Source: CAISOG01 sp044375625 (GTDB taxonomy: Bacteria; Pseudomonadota; Alphaproteobacteria; CAISOG01). Taken from it: a stretch of 11,406 nt of DNA. Below the pieces are notes generated by a model. That model had not been told where the DNA came from and did not search any database. It saw nothing but the letters and a program-made list of their open reading frames with translations. The stretch is from the NCBI GenBank assembly GCA_044375625.1, contig JBILMH010000046.1:1-11406 (forward strand). Reading direction: 5' to 3'. Each line of letters opens with the position of its first letter. Position 1 is the first letter of the stretch. A program made the position numbers and the translations under genes. Below are positions 1 through 6,012 of the stretch, in pieces.

Positions 1-297
1 GGGGTGCATCGTGATGGGGTGGATCACGTCTTGGTGCTGATGATCAACCGCGTCAATATCGCCAGCGGCACCACCCAGGTGCACACCATCCCCGATCAGC
101 AGGCAGGTTTGGTGCCCTCCCCGTCATCGGCTTCAGCCAAGCCACCCCTGTTGGGCAGTTTCACCCTGACCCAACCATTCGATGCCGCGTTGGTGGAGGA
201 TCGACGGGTCATGCATGGCGTCACCCCGGTCACGCCCATCGACCCCACCCTGCCCGCCTATCGCGACGTATTGGTGGTCACTTTTCGGGCGATGTGA
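1..297 (+). CDS. 2OG-Fe(II) dioxygenase family protein, C-terminal part (5' end outside window)
   Basis: The frame is open from base 1 to the TGA at 295-297, so the gene begins before the window; about 98 codons are present. An HxD metal-binding pair lies at bases 7-15 (His-Arg-Asp). A distal His sits in RVMHGVTP (His codon 214-216), and a downstream Arg in YRDVLVVTFR (262-264) is well placed to bind the 2-oxoglutarate carboxylate. This His-Asp...His...Arg order, with 'DRRVMHGVTP' and 'DVLVVTFR', is what I know from the 2OG-Fe_Oxy_2 family, which includes free L-isoleucine 4-hydroxylase-type amino acid hydroxylases. Such enzymes couple 2-oxoglutarate decarboxylation to substrate hydroxylation in the cytoplasm. 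The substrate cannot be inferred. It is followed by 156 non-coding bases and then gltX on the same strand. All metal and cosubstrate residues visible here are intact, so nothing suggests decay. Confidence 0.8.
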   Translation, partial: GVHRDGVDHVLVLMINRVNIASGTTQVHTIPDQQAGLVPSPSSASAKPPLLGSFTLTQPFDAALVEDRRVMHGVTPVTPIDPTLPAYRDVLVVTFRAM

Positions 298-317
298 GCT
301 CTTCAAGATAAATTCTT

Positions 318-354
318 CAAGACTGCGCCGCTCTGCTTTGACCACCAAGTCTTG
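318..354. repeat. Inverted repeat between the dioxygenase gene and gltX
   Basis: CAAGACT (318-324) and AGTCTTG (348-354) can form a 7-bp stem with a 23-base loop. A second, shorter inverted pair, GGTCAA (363-368) and TTGACC (381-386), follows. Neither is followed by a T-run, so this is at best a weak terminator of the upstream gene or a structured gltX leader. The rest of the gap (298-453) shows no gene and no convincing promoter. Confidence 0.3.
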
Positions 355-453
355 CTATCAGCGGTCAAGTGCCATAAAGTTTGACCCCAAAAGCGTTGGT
401 TGGATCACCATGGGATCGAACCGCAACCCCCAGCCTGATTGATGTTTTGTGCC

Positions 454-1827
454 ATGAGCGTGATTGTTCGTTTCGCCCCCAGCCCGACGGGCTATCTGCA
501 TGTCGGCAATTTGCGCGCCGCGCTGTACAACTATTTGTTGGCCGCGAAGGAGGGGGGAACCTTTATCCTGCGTATTGACGACACCGATGAGGAACGGTCG
601 CAAGAGAAGTATGTTGAGGGGATTGAGCAGGATTTGACCTGGTTGGGCTATCAATGGCAACGCCGCTTTCGCCAATCGGAACGGTTGGGACGATACCAGG
701 AGGCGATGGCGCAGTTGGTCAGCGCGGGTCGGCTGTACCCCTGTTATGAAACCGCTGAGGAGTTGGCGTTAAAGCGTAAGGTGCTGTTAAACCAAAACAA
801 GCCGCCGATTTACGATCGCGCCGCCCTGGCGTTGACAGCGGCGGAGCGGGCAGGGTTGGAGGCACAGGGGCGGCAACCGCACTGGCGCTTTAAGCTGTCA
901 CCTGAGCCGATTGTTTGGCAAGATCTGCTGCGCGGCGCGGTGCAGTTTGACCCCGCCCATTTAAGCGATCCCGTGTTGGTGCGTGCCGATGGCCGCCCGC
1001 TGTTTAACTTTTGCAGCGTGGTTGATGACCTGGATGAACAGATTACCCATGTCTTTCGTGGTGAGGATCATGTCAGCAACACCGCGGTGCAAACCCAAAT
1101 TTTTGCGGCGTTAAGCGAGGCGCCCTGCCCGCAATTCGGCCATTTCTCCATGATTATGGACGCGGGCGGCGGCAAGCTGTCGAAACGGCTGGAAAGCCTT
1201 AGCCTGCGTGATTTAAGGGCGGCGGAGGTGGAGCCGTTGGCGGTTTCCACCTATCTGATGCATCTGGGCACTGGTATCCCGGTGGAGCCGGTTAGCACCC
1301 TGGCCGAGCTGGCCGCCAAGTTCGACACCAACGCCTATAGCCGCGCCGCCCCCAAATTCAGTGAGGAAGAGTTGTGGGAGCTGAGCGCGAAAACCGTTCA
1401 CCACCTGCCCTTTGCGCTGGTGCAACCGCGCCTGCAAGCTCTGGAGCTGGGGGAGGTGACGGCCGATTTTTGGGCGGCGGTGCAGGGCAATTTGACCAAG
1501 CTTAGTGAGGTTGGCGATTGGTGGCGCATCTGTTATCAACCCCTGCCCCTTTTTGCGGGTGACGATGCGGGGGGCGGCGATGGCGGTTTGGGTGATGCTG
1601 GTGCCTTGTTGCAGGCGGCGGCGGCCACCATGCCCAATCAACCCTGGGAACCGGCGGCGTGGCAGGGGTGGATGCAGGCGATTACGGTGGCCACCGGTAA
1701 AAAGGGGCGGGCGCTGTTTATGCCGCTGCGAATCGCCCTGACCGGGCAAAGCCATGGCCCCGAACTGCCCGTCCTGCTGCGTTTTATTGGCCGCGAACAG
1801 GCATTGGCGCGGTTGCAGGCTGGGTAG
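454..1827 (+). CDS. gltX: Glutamyl-tRNA synthetase (GluRS)
   Basis: Class I aminoacyl-tRNA synthetase that charges tRNA-Glu with glutamate using ATP. In alphaproteobacteria it may also misacylate tRNA-Gln for GatCAB amidation. The protein of 457 aa opens with RFAPSPTGYLHVGN; the HIGH-type signature is HVGN at residues 16-19, and the KMSKS-type loop is KLSKR at residues 241-245. The class-typical PCYETAEEL segment and the 'FRGEDHVSNT' segment are also present. The length fits the short, roughly 440-470 aa GluRS class. The frame is open from a TTG at 439 and also has an ATG at 442, but the ATG at 454 places MSVIVRFAPSPTG at the N-terminus as in the family; no good Shine-Dalgarno sequence supports any of the three starts. 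A Gly/Asp-rich stretch at about residues 369-383, in the anticodon-binding half, looks like a lineage-specific loop. Alphaproteobacteria often carry two gltX copies, and which one this is cannot be decided. Confidence 0.95.
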   Translation: MSVIVRFAPSPTGYLHVGNLRAALYNYLLAAKEGGTFILRIDDTDEERSQEKYVEGIEQDLTWLGYQWQRRFRQSERLGRYQEAMAQLVSAGRLYPCYETAEELALKRKVLLNQNKPPIYDRAALALTAAERAGLEAQGRQPHWRFKLSPEPIVWQDLLRGAVQFDPAHLSDPVLVRADGRPLFNFCSVVDDLDEQITHVFRGEDHVSNTAVQTQIFAALSEAPCPQFGHFSMIMDAGGGKLSKRLESLSLRDLRAAEVEPLAVSTYLMHLGTGIPVEPVSTLAELAAKFDTNAYSRAAPKFSEEELWELSAKTVHHLPFALVQPRLQALELGEVTADFWAAVQGNLTKLSEVGDWWRICYQPLPLFAGDDAGGGDGGLGDAGALLQAAAATMPNQPWEPAAWQGWMQAITVATGKKGRALFMPLRIALTGQSHGPELPVLLRFIGREQALARLQAG

Positions 1828-1914
1828 CGCGCTGGGTTTTTCCTAACCAGATTCCAACAGAATTGGTCGTTTTCAGAGTAAGAACAGATATACAGGGACT
1901 TAGATCAATAGCGC

Positions 1915-1928
1915 TTAAAGCGCTTTAA
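1915..1928. repeat. 14-bp perfect palindrome at the 3' end of the membrane-protein gene
   Basis: TTAAAGCGCTTTAA (1915-1928) equals its own reverse complement and overlaps the stop codon and last codons of the minus-strand gene. Just to its left, GCGCTT (1911-1916) and AAGCGC (1918-1923) form a second, overlapping inverted pair. There is no T-run typical of an intrinsic terminator. It could be a protein-binding site or simply a compact structure between convergent genes. Confidence 0.5.
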
Positions 1929-2418
1929 GATTTCTAGAAGCCAAACCGTCACGAACACCTGAAAGAAATACACCGACGGCATAAACAGTCAAAATCCATG
2001 ATGACCAACCATACGAAACTGGGTGCAATGCAGTGGGCTGTTTAATCCAATTCTCTACAAAAATATACACCATAAATCCAACATACGCCCCACCATTCAT
2101 CGCCAGAACAGTGTGTACCACTCGCTCAACTGGTGAAAGTTTGCGTGTCTTGTCTTCAATTACAAAATCCCATAACGTTAAAAATATTTCAATCAACAAC
2201 AAACCACCGAAAGCAAACACCCAAGAACCGTGCCATTCGAACCAGGCAATTCCTAAAAATACAAATGCATAAAGCATCGAACGAATGGAATGTATTTTTA
2301 GTTCTAGTTTTGCTGATGGCTGTTTATGTAGCTGAGCATCCCATTCATGATTGTAAAATACATCAAAGGCGCCTATAGCACCCTGAATGATTAATAGGAT
2401 GATAACAATATCAATCAT
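1915..2418 (-). CDS. Small multi-pass membrane protein of an unnamed conserved family
   Basis: A 167-aa hydrophobic protein with about five membrane segments, roughly residues 3-19, 46-62, 66-85, 103-122 and 138-156. The frame is open upstream to a TTG at 2433. The ATG at 2418 is preferred because it starts directly before the first hydrophobic segment and lies about 33 bases downstream of a perfect TATAAT. Short polar motifs stand at the membrane edges: GAFDVFYNHE (His24, Glu25), EWHG (Glu61, His63), WDFVIED (Asp84, Glu88, Asp89), ERVVHT (Glu98, His102) and Asn108. I recall this pattern from uncharacterised bacterial membrane proteins but know no assigned function. The cluster of His and acidic residues would suit a metal site, which is inference. 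It is divergent from the DUF4166-type gene (49 bases between start codons), so the two may be co-regulated. The gene is AT-rich compared with gltX and ftsZ, suggesting horizontal acquisition. Confidence 0.75.
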   Translation of the reverse strand: MIDIVIILLIIQGAIGAFDVFYNHEWDAQLHKQPSAKLELKIHSIRSMLYAFVFLGIAWFEWHGSWVFAFGGLLLIEIFLTLWDFVIEDKTRKLSPVERVVHTVLAMNGGAYVGFMVYIFVENWIKQPTALHPVSYGWSSWILTVYAVGVFLSGVRDGLASRNLKAL

Positions 2419-2450
2419 ATCATAATGTCTCAAGATTAACGGGTAATTTT

Positions 2451-2479
2451 ATTATAGGGGATCACAGATGATTCGAAAA
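2451..2479 (-). promoter_or_regulatory. Putative sigma-70-type promoter for the membrane-protein gene
   Basis: Read on the minus strand, a perfect TATAAT lies at 2456-2451. It is preceded at 17-bp spacing by TTTTCG (2479-2474), a poor -35 match. The start codon at 2418 lies about 33 bases downstream of the -10 element. The element overlaps the ribosome binding site and first codons of the divergent gene, so expression of the two could interfere. The -10 is convincing, the -35 is not. Confidence 0.4.
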
Positions 2480-3094
2480 GCAGAAAATCTTGTTTCTAAA
2501 GGCGAAGGTCATCTTTTTAAGGCATATCTTGGAAATGAGTGGTCAAAAATTCATCCAAACATTCAAAAACGATTTAGCCAAGATCCATCTTATAATCGAC
2601 CCATTTCCTATAGTGGCGCTATGTCAATCGTTTACTGCTCAATATTTGGTAAGATTTTAGCATATATTACAAAGCGAACAGGGGCATTGCAGCCTTATAA
2701 AGGCATTGATGTGCCTGTTGATATTATAGTTTCAGCACAATCAGGAATTGAAGGGGTTTTCAAGCAGCGCACTTATTACTTTCGAAATAAAAAGCCATTT
2801 CATTTTAATTCGCATATGGTTATGCGCGACGGAAAATTGTTAGAATTTGTTGGGGGTGGATTCGGCATGAATATTGATATCGAAGTGAGAGATGGGGATT
2901 TGCATTTTTTTGATGGAGGGTATTTTTTAAATGTTGGTAGAATGCGAATTCCACTGCCAGACTTATTTTCTCCAGGAAAAACTCATCTGATTCATAAAAA
3001 CATTGATGATAAGAGTTTTGAGATCACTATCAATATTAATCATCGTCTGTTTGGCAAAATGTTCCATCAAAAAGGCGTTTTTCGTCACGCATAA
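2468..3094 (+). CDS. DUF4166 domain-containing protein
   Basis: A 208-aa protein without an N-terminal signal peptide or clear membrane helix. The start ATG is preceded by AGGGG at 2456-2460 with 7-base spacing. The N-terminal segment LFKAYLGNEWSKIHPNIQKR (residues 17-36) and the C-terminal segment HRLFGKMFHQKGVF match what I know of DUF4166, which typically opens with 'LYRRxLGxxFDxLPPxxRxxH' and closes with 'HPLFGxLFxxxGxF'. The middle alternates short beta-like stretches with Gly turns (FVGGGFGMNIDIEVRDG; FDGGYFLNVGRMRIPLP), consistent with a beta-sandwich or barrel. No catalytic motif is visible and no biochemical role is known to me. DUF4166 domains also occur fused to saccharopine-dehydrogenase-like or SDR proteins; here the domain stands alone. 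It is divergent from the membrane-protein gene and AT-rich like it, so the two look like one acquired unit. Confidence 0.75.
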   Translation: MIRKAENLVSKGEGHLFKAYLGNEWSKIHPNIQKRFSQDPSYNRPISYSGAMSIVYCSIFGKILAYITKRTGALQPYKGIDVPVDIIVSAQSGIEGVFKQRTYYFRNKKPFHFNSHMVMRDGKLLEFVGGGFGMNIDIEVRDGDLHFFDGGYFLNVGRMRIPLPDLFSPGKTHLIHKNIDDKSFEITININHRLFGKMFHQKGVFRHA

Positions 3095-3164
3095 GCTTTT
3101 CAGAGCGTGCCAGATCAACAAAATAAGAGGCAATCTGCAATCTTTAGTGATGTAGAGCCAAAAT

Positions 3165-3213
3165 ATCCTGCGCGCGATGGGCAGGGGAATGAAATGCTGC
3201 GGTGGCATCGCGC
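3165..3213 (-). terminator. Second (backup) terminator hairpin downstream of tRNA-Leu
   Basis: On the minus strand GCGCGATG (from 3213-3206) pairs with CATCGCGC (from 3179-3172), an 8-bp GC-rich stem with a 26-base loop, followed by a weak T-rich tract (GATATTTT). It shares its stem sequence with the first hairpin, so the two are tandem copies of one element. The longer loop and interrupted T tract make it the weaker of the two. Confidence 0.4.
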
Positions 3214-3214
3214 C

Positions 3215-3254
3215 AAAAAATCTCGCGCGATGGGTTGGCGGGCGGCATCGCGCC
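3215..3254 (-). terminator. Intrinsic terminator of the tRNA-Leu gene
   Basis: Read on the minus strand just past the tRNA 3' end: GCGCGATG (3253-3246), a 13-base loop, CATCGCGC (3232-3225), a short GAGA, then six T residues (3220-3215). This is a classic Rho-independent terminator in the orientation of the tRNA gene. The 17-bp sequence GGCATCGCGCCAAAAAA occurs twice on the plus strand (3204-3220 and 3244-3260), so arm plus T-run have been duplicated. Confidence 0.7.
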
Positions 3255-3262
3255 AAAAAACA

Positions 3263-3349
3263 TGGTGCCCGGGAGAGGACTTGAACCTCCAAGGGATTGC
3301 TCCCGCTAGCACCTGAAGCTAGTGCGTCTACCAATTTCGCCACCCGGGC
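3263..3349 (-). tRNA. tRNA-Leu (anticodon CAG), CCA encoded
   Basis: On the minus strand the acceptor 5' arm GCCCGGG (3349-3343) pairs with CCCGGGC (3273-3267), followed by discriminator A (3266) and genomically encoded CCA (3265-3263). The D arm contains AAATTGGTAGACGC. The anticodon arm is CTAGC-TTCAGGT-GCTAG with anticodon CAG, which reads CUG. A long variable arm (class II) precedes the T arm GGAGG-TTCAAGT-CCTCT. Long variable arm, CAG anticodon and discriminator A together make this leucine. The length of 87 bases is normal for tRNA-Leu. No copy of the tRNA 3' end was found at the other edge of the neighbouring AT-rich islet, so there is no direct sign that it served as an integration site. 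Confidence 0.97.
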
Positions 3350-3363
3350 AGGGAAGGGGGAAC

Positions 3364-3392
3364 AGAATACACAAAACCCACCCCATAGCCAA
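3364..3392 (-). promoter_or_regulatory. Probable promoter of tRNA-Leu
   Basis: Minus strand: TTGGCT (3392-3387), a 17-bp spacer, then TATTCT (3369-3364), each 4/6 to the sigma-70 consensus. The -10 ends 14 bases before the mature tRNA 5' end, leaving a transcription start just upstream of the tRNA, as is usual for tRNA genes. Confidence 0.5.
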
Positions 3393-3462
3393 GCACAATT
3401 TGCAACCAATCGGGGTTGATAAAATTTTGTGGCGTTCAAGGGCATAAAAGTCCAAAAAGACG

Positions 3463-3491
3463 TTGAACATTGCGTCAATTCGTTGGATAAG
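3463..3491 (+). promoter_or_regulatory. Candidate promoter of ftsZ-dgkA
   Basis: TTGAAC (3463-3468), a 17-bp spacer, and GATAAG (3486-3491) form a plausible sigma-70-type pair about 110 bases before the ftsZ start. TTGAAC is also the right arm of an inverted repeat with GTTCAA at 3434-3439, which could be an operator. No full CtrA site (TTAA-N7-TTAA) was seen between the tRNA and ftsZ. The rest of the region up to 3590 is AT-rich and may hold further promoters. Confidence 0.35.
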
Positions 3492-3590
3492 AGAAGATGT
3501 TGCAAAAGCGCCCCGCTAGATCAGAATTTGCTTATTGCTTTTGTTTGGGTTAATTTTTGGTTGCCATGTTGGATAGCCCGTTAATTTATT

Positions 3591-3595
3591 AGGAG
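3591..3595 (+). promoter_or_regulatory. Shine-Dalgarno site fixing the GTG start of ftsZ
   Basis: AGGAG ends 6 bases before the GTG at 3602 but 12 bases before the in-frame ATG at 3608, so the GTG is the better start. The protein then begins MSMSLNLTV. Confidence 0.65.
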
Positions 3596-3601
3596 TTTGT
3601 T

Positions 3602-5569
3602 GTGTCCATGTCGTTAAATCTTACCGTTTCCAATCCACAAAATGAACTGAAACCCCGTTTGGCGGTGGTCGGCGTAGGTGGGGGCGGCAATAACGCCATC
3701 GACAACATGATTCGCCTGGATTTAGAGGGGGTGGACTTTGTCGTTGCCAATACCGATGCCCAAACCCTGGCGCAATCGAAGGCGCCGTTAAAAATTCAGC
3801 TGGGGGCGAAGCGCACCAAGGGTCTGGGGGCGGGCGCCCGCCCCGATGTTGGCCGTGAGGCCGCTGAGGAGGCGATTGCCGAAGTGCTGGACAGCATTCA
3901 AGGCTATGACATGGTGTTTATCACCGCCGGCATGGGGGGTGGTACCGGAACGGGTGCAGCGCCCGTTATCGCCCGCGCTGCCCGTGAACAGGGTATTTTG
4001 ACCGTAGGGGTGGTGACCAAGCCTTTTCATTTTGAGGGGGTGCATCGGATGCGCCTGGCCGAGGCTGGTATCGATGAGATGCAGCAATATGTTGATACCT
4101 TGATCGTGGTGCCCAACCAAAATCTGTTCCGTATCGCCAATGAGCATACCACCTTTATGGATGCCTTTAAGACGGCGGATAACGTGCTGTATCAAGGGGT
4201 GCGGGGCATTACCGACCTGATTATGATGCCGGGCATGATCAATTTGGACTTTGCCGATATTCGCACGGTGATGAGTGAGATGGGCAAGGCGATGATGGGC
4301 ACGGGTGAGGCTGAAGGGGCGGAGCGGGCGCTTCGTGCGGCCGAGGCGGCGATTTCCAACCCGCTGTTGGATGATGTGTCGATGCGCGGTGCCAAAGGCA
4401 TTCTGATTCATGTATCGGGTGCGTTGGATATGACCCTGTTCGAAGCCGATCAGGCCGCCAACCGCATTCGGGAAGAGGTGGATTCCAACGCCAACATCAT
4501 CTTTGGGGCGACCTTTGATGAAAAATTGGCCGGCAAAATTCGGATTTCGGTGGTGGCAACCGGTATTGAGTCATCCAGTGGGGGATCGGCCATTGGTGGC
4601 GGTGGTTTTGGCAATTCGGTGGTATCCACCCTTAGGCCTGCTGCCGCAACGGCGGTACCAAACGCGCCCGTAGCCAACCAGGCCACGCCATCCTCTGCCT
4701 CCAACAGCAGCAGGGTTTACAACAAAGGCGGGCTGCGTTCAGCTGAAGCTGTAGAGGAAAAGGCGGCCGAGGGTTGGGGATCGGCGGGGCGTGAGCCTGG
4801 TAGTCGTGATTTTGTAAGCCGTGAATCGGCTGGGCAAGAGGATGCAGCGCGGAGTTCTGTTGGTCAGGAGCGGGCAGCGCCAGCCCCAACGGCCAACATC
4901 AGTAGCTTTCCTAGCCGTGGTGGTGACAACAGCAGCCAAGGTTCCTTTGGTGCAGCGTCAGCGGCTTCGGCGGCTTCGACCCATGCAGGCGGCCTAGGCT
5001 TAGGCGCAGCGGGTGGATCGGCGGCCAGCAGCAGCCAGCAAGATCATGACGATGGTTGGGATGAAATTTTGCGGGGCAATGCCAATGGCTCTTCCCAAGC
5101 GGGGGCAAGCCAAGCAGCTGTTGGTTCTGGCAGCCAGGCGGCGACCAGCGCGGCCAGCCATCAAGCGTTCCAAGCGGCACCCAATCAACCCGCCGTCAAG
5201 CGCGGTTTGCCACAGGTTGATGATGCCTTTATCCCCCCCGTGGCGGTGGAGGCACGCGGATCACGCCTGGGCAGCGCTGCCGCATCAACCGCAAGCAGCA
5301 GCGGCCTGCATCAAGAGGATAATGCCTTTGACCGTCTGGCGCATGGTGATGATAGCCATGCCAAATCCCTGACCCTGTTTGAACGGGTGGCCAGCGCGGC
5401 CTTTCCCCGTTTGGGGCGCGGATCGGGTGGGGCGGCTGTGGAGCCAAGCCTGGGCGGTGGTCAACAAGGGGCGCAAGGTGGGGGAGAGCAGGCTGGCAGC
5501 AGCAGCAGCGCCAACGCCAGCTCCAAAGATCTTGAGATTCCTGCCTTTTTGCGCCGTCAGGAAGGCTAA
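3602..5569 (+). CDS. ftsZ: Cell division protein FtsZ with an exceptionally long linker
   Basis: Tubulin-like GTPase that polymerises at midcell into the Z-ring and recruits the divisome. The 655-aa protein has three parts. The GTPase/polymerisation core (about residues 18-323) contains the tubulin signature GGGTGTG at 112-118, an N-terminal GGGGNN nucleotide-binding stretch and the T7-loop region 'NLDFADIRTVM', and ends at VVATGIE. A linker of about 318 residues (about 325-642) is low in complexity and rich in Ala, Ser, Gly and Gln. The C-terminal conserved peptide DLEIPAFLRRQEG (643-655) normally binds FtsA and other membrane tethers. Core and tail are intact, so this is a full FtsZ rather than a tail-less FtsZ-like paralogue. 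Within the linker, patches such as DDGWDEIL, VDDAFIPPVA and LTLFERVASAAFPRLGRG stand out from the low-complexity background. No ftsA or ftsQ lies upstream; dgkA follows after 5 bases and probably shares the transcript. Confidence 0.97.
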   Translation: MSMSLNLTVSNPQNELKPRLAVVGVGGGGNNAIDNMIRLDLEGVDFVVANTDAQTLAQSKAPLKIQLGAKRTKGLGAGARPDVGREAAEEAIAEVLDSIQGYDMVFITAGMGGGTGTGAAPVIARAAREQGILTVGVVTKPFHFEGVHRMRLAEAGIDEMQQYVDTLIVVPNQNLFRIANEHTTFMDAFKTADNVLYQGVRGITDLIMMPGMINLDFADIRTVMSEMGKAMMGTGEAEGAERALRAAEAAISNPLLDDVSMRGAKGILIHVSGALDMTLFEADQAANRIREEVDSNANIIFGATFDEKLAGKIRISVVATGIESSSGGSAIGGGGFGNSVVSTLRPAAATAVPNAPVANQATPSSASNSSRVYNKGGLRSAEAVEEKAAEGWGSAGREPGSRDFVSRESAGQEDAARSSVGQERAAPAPTANISSFPSRGGDNSSQGSFGAASAASAASTHAGGLGLGAAGGSAASSSQQDHDDGWDEILRGNANGSSQAGASQAAVGSGSQAATSAASHQAFQAAPNQPAVKRGLPQVDDAFIPPVAVEARGSRLGSAAASTASSSGLHQEDNAFDRLAHGDDSHAKSLTLFERVASAAFPRLGRGSGGAAVEPSLGGGQQGAQGGGEQAGSSSSANASSKDLEIPAFLRRQEG

Positions 5570-5574
5570 TCGGG

Positions 5575-5946
5575 TTGGCGAGCCAACGCTATGGGGTGCA
5601 AGCCTTAGCGGCCAAAATCCTTAGCGCCTTTGTGTTTGCCTGCCACGGCCTGCGGTCAGCCTTTGCCAGTGAAGTCGCCCTGCGCCTGGAAGTGGCGGTG
5701 GCGGTTGTGGCATTACCCTTAGCCTTATGGCTTGGCCAGAGCGGGGTTGAACGGGCGCTGCTGGTCGGCAGCGTGCTGGGCGTTATTCTGGCGGAGCTGG
5801 TCAACACGGGGTTGGAGGAGGTGTGCAACCGCATTTCCACCGACATTCATCCGCAAACCAAAAAAATCAAAGACATTGGCGCGGCCATCGTGCTGCTTAG
5901 CCTGCTGACCAGTGCGGCGGTGTGGGTGTTGGTGTTGTGGCGATAA
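5575..5946 (+). CDS. dgkA: Diacylglycerol kinase (DgkA family, integral membrane)
   Basis: Small inner-membrane lipid kinase that phosphorylates diacylglycerol (in some bacteria undecaprenol) with ATP, returning it to phospholipid synthesis. The 123-aa product is close to the 121-122 aa of the E. coli enzyme and has an N-terminal amphipathic region and three hydrophobic segments (about 38-54, 59-76 and 101-121). Family residues align at a constant offset of five from E. coli: Glu33, Glu74, Asn77, Glu81, Lys99 and Asp100. The one exception is Asn85, where E. coli has active-site Asp80. The start is TTG at 5575, preceded by AGGAAGG (5559-5565) inside the end of ftsZ with 9-base spacing; a later GTG would remove part of the N-terminal helix. 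Spacing to ftsZ implies co-transcription. Confidence 0.9.
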   Translation: MASQRYGVQALAAKILSAFVFACHGLRSAFASEVALRLEVAVAVVALPLALWLGQSGVERALLVGSVLGVILAELVNTGLEEVCNRISTDIHPQTKKIKDIGAAIVLLSLLTSAAVWVLVLWR

Positions 5947-5949
5947 CAT

Positions 5950-5974
5950 TATAGTCATTATTGGAACGACTATA
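5950..5974. repeat. Inverted repeat downstream of dgkA
   Basis: TATAGTC (5950-5956) and GACTATA (5968-5974) form a perfect 7-bp stem with an 11-base loop, 3 bases after the dgkA stop. No T-run follows, so it is not a standard intrinsic terminator. The sequence could be a MITE or IS-end remnant or a processing site. Confidence 0.45.
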
Positions 5975-6012
5975 GGGCGGTAGGCGAATTGGCCAATGGC
6001 TAAGCCAACATG

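Noticed and set aside
395..431. tRNA T-loop-like sequence on the minus strand (GGTTCGATCCC) upstream of gltX
   Set aside because: The flanking bases do not form a T stem or acceptor stem, no CCA is in place, and the rest of a tRNA would have to lie inside gltX. Treated as chance similarity or a very decayed fragment.
1855..1867. CCAA/TTGG hairpin followed by a T-containing stretch as the gltX terminator
   Set aside because: A 4-bp stem is too weak, and the T tract is interrupted.
3263..3349. tRNA-Leu 3' end as the integration site of the AT-rich islet
   Set aside because: The islet lies on the correct side, but no direct repeat of the tRNA 3' end was found at the far edge near 1828-1910, and no integrase is present.
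2963..3505. 180-codon minus-strand open frame with a plausible-looking peptide (KLVDALASGASGSNP)
   Set aside because: This peptide is the well-known false translation of a tRNA gene; the frame runs through tRNA-Leu and across the antisense of the DUF4166-type gene.
3788..4411. Long minus-strand open frame opposite ftsZ
   Set aside because: Shadow of the strong third-position GC bias of ftsZ; its composition (His- and Gln-rich) is typical of antisense translation. The same applies to the other long antisense frames in gltX, the portal gene and the protease gene.
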